Below, one piece after another: positions 6,797 to 8,928 of a stretch of DNA of 8,928 nucleotides. Position numbers and translations under genes: made by a program. The notes beneath the pieces were generated by a model that saw nothing but the letters and a program-made list of their open reading frames with translations, was not told where the DNA came from and searched no databases. This DNA comes from an uncultured Bacteroidota bacterium (GTDB taxonomy: Bacteria > Bacteroidota > Ignavibacteria > UBA10030 > UBA8401), in NCBI GenBank assembly GCA_937920105.1, contig CALETH010000105.1:1-8928 (forward strand), written 5' to 3'. Within the stretch, counting starts at the first letter, position 1, and each line of letters starts with the position of its first letter.

Positions 6797-8809
6797 CTAT
6801 TTCACCAACATCAATTTTTTAAACTCTTTACGTGTTGGTGTTTGTAATGTGTAAAAATATGTTCCTGTGGAAAATTTACTTCCATCAAATTCTACATAAT
6901 ATTGAGTATTGGCTTTGGCAACTTCATTATACAATATTGCTATTTCTTTTCCGAGAACATCATATATTTTTATTATTGCCATTTCTTTTGTTTTTAGTGC
7001 AAATGAAATTGTTGCTTTTGGGTTTGCTGGTACTGGATAGGCAGAAAGGTTATAATCATTTTCAGTTACTGCAATAGTGGCTTTTACTGGAAGGGTTCCT
7101 GCTCTACCTATAATAAAACCACCTGTACTAGTTGTTGGCGAGAACGTGCTGACATTATTAATTGTGCAATTATAAGGTCCAGAACCCACAGTTGTTACAA
7201 CTCCTTTTTCTTCCCATGACATTGTTGTTGTATTGTTTTGCCATAGAGATGCATTTGTTCGTGGAAAATTTGTTCCTTCTTCATTAGCATTCCATTCAAA
7301 TGTAAGGTTTGCACTATTCCCACCAACAGTATTTTCACTTATAAACCATGTCTTTTTTACTATGTAACTGGTATCGTTTGGGGCAACGAAATTTGGTACA
7401 ATGTTATTGATTACCCTTACATTATAGATTTCATCAGAACCGCTTGAATTTGTTATTGTTACCGGATTATATGATGTTGTTGATGATGAAACTGGAAAAG
7501 TAAAATTAGCACTATTAGAGAGAGATTTACTGACATATCCAGTACTATTTGTAAGAATATGACTATTGGCATCTGTTCCTGTTATAGTGCCAACTACTAA
7601 GTTCTTATCATTCAAAATAAGATTGTTATTATTTTTACTATCAAAAACAAGGGTGTCTACTGCGATAGTTTTTCCCAAAACCACTCCACCTGTATTACTA
7701 ATTTTTAATTTTGAGATTGTAGTTGGAAGTTCTGCTCCAGTGTTTTTTTGCACCATTCCAGCATATTCCAAAATGGCATTTGGTCCATAAGTAGGAGTTG
7801 TTGTAATATTAGGACTATCAACAATAGAAAGTGTATTATTAATGATACAATTAACAAGTGTTTTTACAACATTATATAAAGTTAAATTTCCATATGATGT
7901 TGCAGAAAAAGGAAGATTAGTTGAAGAAGAACTTATCACAACAAAACTTCCATTGAAAAAAGAAGGTATATTACCATGAGATGAAGTTGCTGGATTTATG
8001 GCTGATAAAATATAATAACCAGCAGAATCAACTGTAATACTATTAAAATTATAGCTTCCAGTATTTTTCCAATCCCCAATAATATTTACATATGCATTTG
8101 TGTTAACAATAACATCACCATAATTCTGATTGCCTTCAATGTTATTAAGACTAAAACTTCCTGAAACAGTAACACTACCAATTGGGTCTGTCCCTGTAAT
8201 ACCACTTCGTATATTTGATATTCCACTAATTGTCATACTTGCACCTGTCCCAATAGTAATTTTAGGATATTTTTTTGTTACTCCATCGGTATACCCAACT
8301 CCTTGAACATTAGATGCATTCATAATAAAACTTCCACTGATAACATTTAGAGTATTTTCTAAACTAAGAGTACTATTATTTAATGTAACAGTACCAGATG
8401 ATTTATTAATTTCAATATTTATAAAACGTGAACCACCTTGAATTGTCCATACTTGGTTAGCAACACCTGTGAAAACTATTTTACCCGTCCCCCCCCAACT
8501 ACTCATATTGCTATTGCTACTAAATATTGGATTACCATAAATATTCAATATCGAATTACTTCCTATGGCTAATTTAGCAGTTGCATCTTGAAAAGAAATA
8601 TTTTTACAATTACCAATTGAGTCATTAGCAATATATATTGTTGCACCAGTTGCTATAATAACATCATTTGTATTACTTGGCACAATATTGCCCACCCATG
8701 TAGAGGGAGAATTCCATGAACCATTCATAGATTTTGAAATTATTGTCTGTGCTTTTGTATGCAAAAATGCAATAAGATACAAAATCACTATCATTATATA
8801 TTTTTTCAT
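6797..8809 (-). CDS. Secreted beta-helix-like surface protein with T9SS sorting tail (paralogue lacking FnIII)
   Basis: The 670-residue product starts at ATG 8807-8809 with AGGAG seven bases upstream. The signal peptide is MKKYIMIVILYLIAFLHTKA, cleaved probably before Gln21. Residues 28-62 carry the NGSWNSPSTWVG...TNDVIIATGATI entry motif. Residues 65-430 are beta-rich repeats with one copy of the module that is doubled in the paralogue (about 181-382). Residues 484-568 are the TWFIS...GGFIIG domain. Residues 581-670 are the T9SS C-terminal domain, 76 of 90 residues identical to the paralogue by hand alignment with no gaps. The FnIII-like domain is absent: TLPVKATIAVTENDY joins the two flanks directly. 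I see no enzymatic motif; a surface or adhesive role is inferred from architecture. A G8 run at codons 105-107 could switch the gene off by slippage. The frame is intact in this sequence. Confidence 0.88.
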   Translation of the reverse strand: MKKYIMIVILYLIAFLHTKAQTIISKSMNGSWNSPSTWVGNIVPSNTNDVIIATGATIYIANDSIGNCKNISFQDATAKLAIGSNSILNIYGNPIFSSNSNMSSWGGTGKIVFTGVANQVWTIQGGSRFINIEINKSSGTVTLNNSTLSLENTLNVISGSFIMNASNVQGVGYTDGVTKKYPKITIGTGASMTISGISNIRSGITGTDPIGSVTVSGSFSLNNIEGNQNYGDVIVNTNAYVNIIGDWKNTGSYNFNSITVDSAGYYILSAINPATSSHGNIPSFFNGSFVVISSSSTNLPFSATSYGNLTLYNVVKTLVNCIINNTLSIVDSPNITTTPTYGPNAILEYAGMVQKNTGAELPTTISKLKISNTGGVVLGKTIAVDTLVFDSKNNNNLILNDKNLVVGTITGTDANSHILTNSTGYVSKSLSNSANFTFPVSSSTTSYNPVTITNSSGSDEIYNVRVINNIVPNFVAPNDTSYIVKKTWFISENTVGGNSANLTFEWNANEEGTNFPRTNASLWQNNTTTMSWEEKGVVTTVGSGPYNCTINNVSTFSPTTSTGGFIIGRAGTLPVKATIAVTENDYNLSAYPVPANPKATISFALKTKEMAIIKIYDVLGKEIAILYNEVAKANTQYYVEFDGSKFSTGTYFYTLQTPTRKEFKKLMLVK
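8489..8496 (-). repeat. G8 homopolymer within the 670-residue cargo gene
   Basis: Eight consecutive G on the coding strand span TGG GGG GGG (Trp105-Gly106-Gly107). I noticed no longer G/C run in this AT-rich window; the paralogue reaches at most six (2255-2260). Losing one G gives W-G-G-R-V-K-stop. Gaining one gives W-G-G-D-G-stop. Confidence 0.85.
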
Positions 8810-8814
8810 TGTGT

Positions 8815-8827
8815 TACTCCTTAATAA
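8815..8827 (-). promoter_or_regulatory. Ribosome-binding leader of the 670-residue cargo gene
   Basis: TTATTAAGGAGTA on the minus strand has AGGAG at 8817-8821, seven bases before the ATG. It is identical over 13 bases to the leader at 3432-3444 and fixes the start codon. Confidence 0.8.
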
Positions 8828-8860
8828 GTTAAGATAAATAATTACTACTCACTAAGATAT

Positions 8861-8888
8861 AATTTACTATAATATACCTACATATCAA
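8861..8888 (-). promoter_or_regulatory. Putative promoter of the 670-residue cargo gene
   Basis: TTGATA (8883-8888 on the minus strand) is followed after 16 bases by TAAATT (8861-8866), a moderate -10 candidate. TTGATA is 74 bases from the ATG, against 69 in the paralogue, and both sit in the shared context ACTTGATAT preceded by a T/A-rich stretch. The -10 choice is uncertain because several AT hexamers would fit. Bases 8889-8928, at the window edge, are AT-rich with no other recognisable feature. Confidence 0.35.
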
Positions 8889-8928
8889 GTATTTTTTATA
8901 AAATATTATTCTAAATATAAAGTTATCA

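Overview
This AT-rich window looks like chromosomal DNA from a member of the Bacteroidota/Chlorobiota superphylum, most like the Ignavibacteria/Kapabacteria side. The main evidence is two large secreted proteins that end in a type IX secretion (T9SS) C-terminal sorting domain with a YPVPANP...VYDILGKEIA...STGTYFYTLQT signature. One of them also has the LPVELTSLKA / YRLKQVDMNGGFTYSDVVEV fibronectin-like domain that often precedes this tail in those lineages. The assignment rests on protein style only.

Layout, left to right. Positions 1-363 (+) are the 3' end of a PD-(D/E)XK (RecB/AddB-type) nuclease gene cut by the window edge. It converges on a 986-residue T9SS cargo gene (466-3426, -). Next come mutS2 (3549-5894, -), cvpA (6086-6619, -) and a 670-residue paralogue of the first cargo gene (6797-8809, -). 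The two cargo paralogues therefore flank the cvpA-mutS2 pair as direct repeats on the same strand. They share a signal peptide, a beta-helix-like passenger, the sorting tail, a near-identical ribosome-binding leader and a similarly placed TTGATA promoter element. They differ by one extra 198-residue passenger module and by a clean presence/absence of the fibronectin-like domain.

The intergenic spaces are compact but structured. Intrinsic terminators follow both cargo genes and cvpA. A 75-bp compound palindrome made of two inverted ATTCCC...GGGAAT hairpins lies in the mutS2 leader, and a third, diverged copy lies near the left end. A perfect CRP-type palindrome lies between mutS2 and the promoter of the 986-residue cargo gene.

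Functionally, the two cargo proteins are probably cell-surface or extracellular beta-rich adhesin-like proteins. MutS2 (DNA recombination/ribosome-collision ATPase) and CvpA (inner-membrane protein) are housekeeping genes whose adjacency recurs in many bacteria. The most notable single observation is a run of eight G in codons 105-107 of the 670-residue cargo gene. A one-base slip in either direction creates a stop within a few codons, which makes this surface-protein gene a candidate phase-variable (ON/OFF) locus. I did not find a clearly new multi-gene system.
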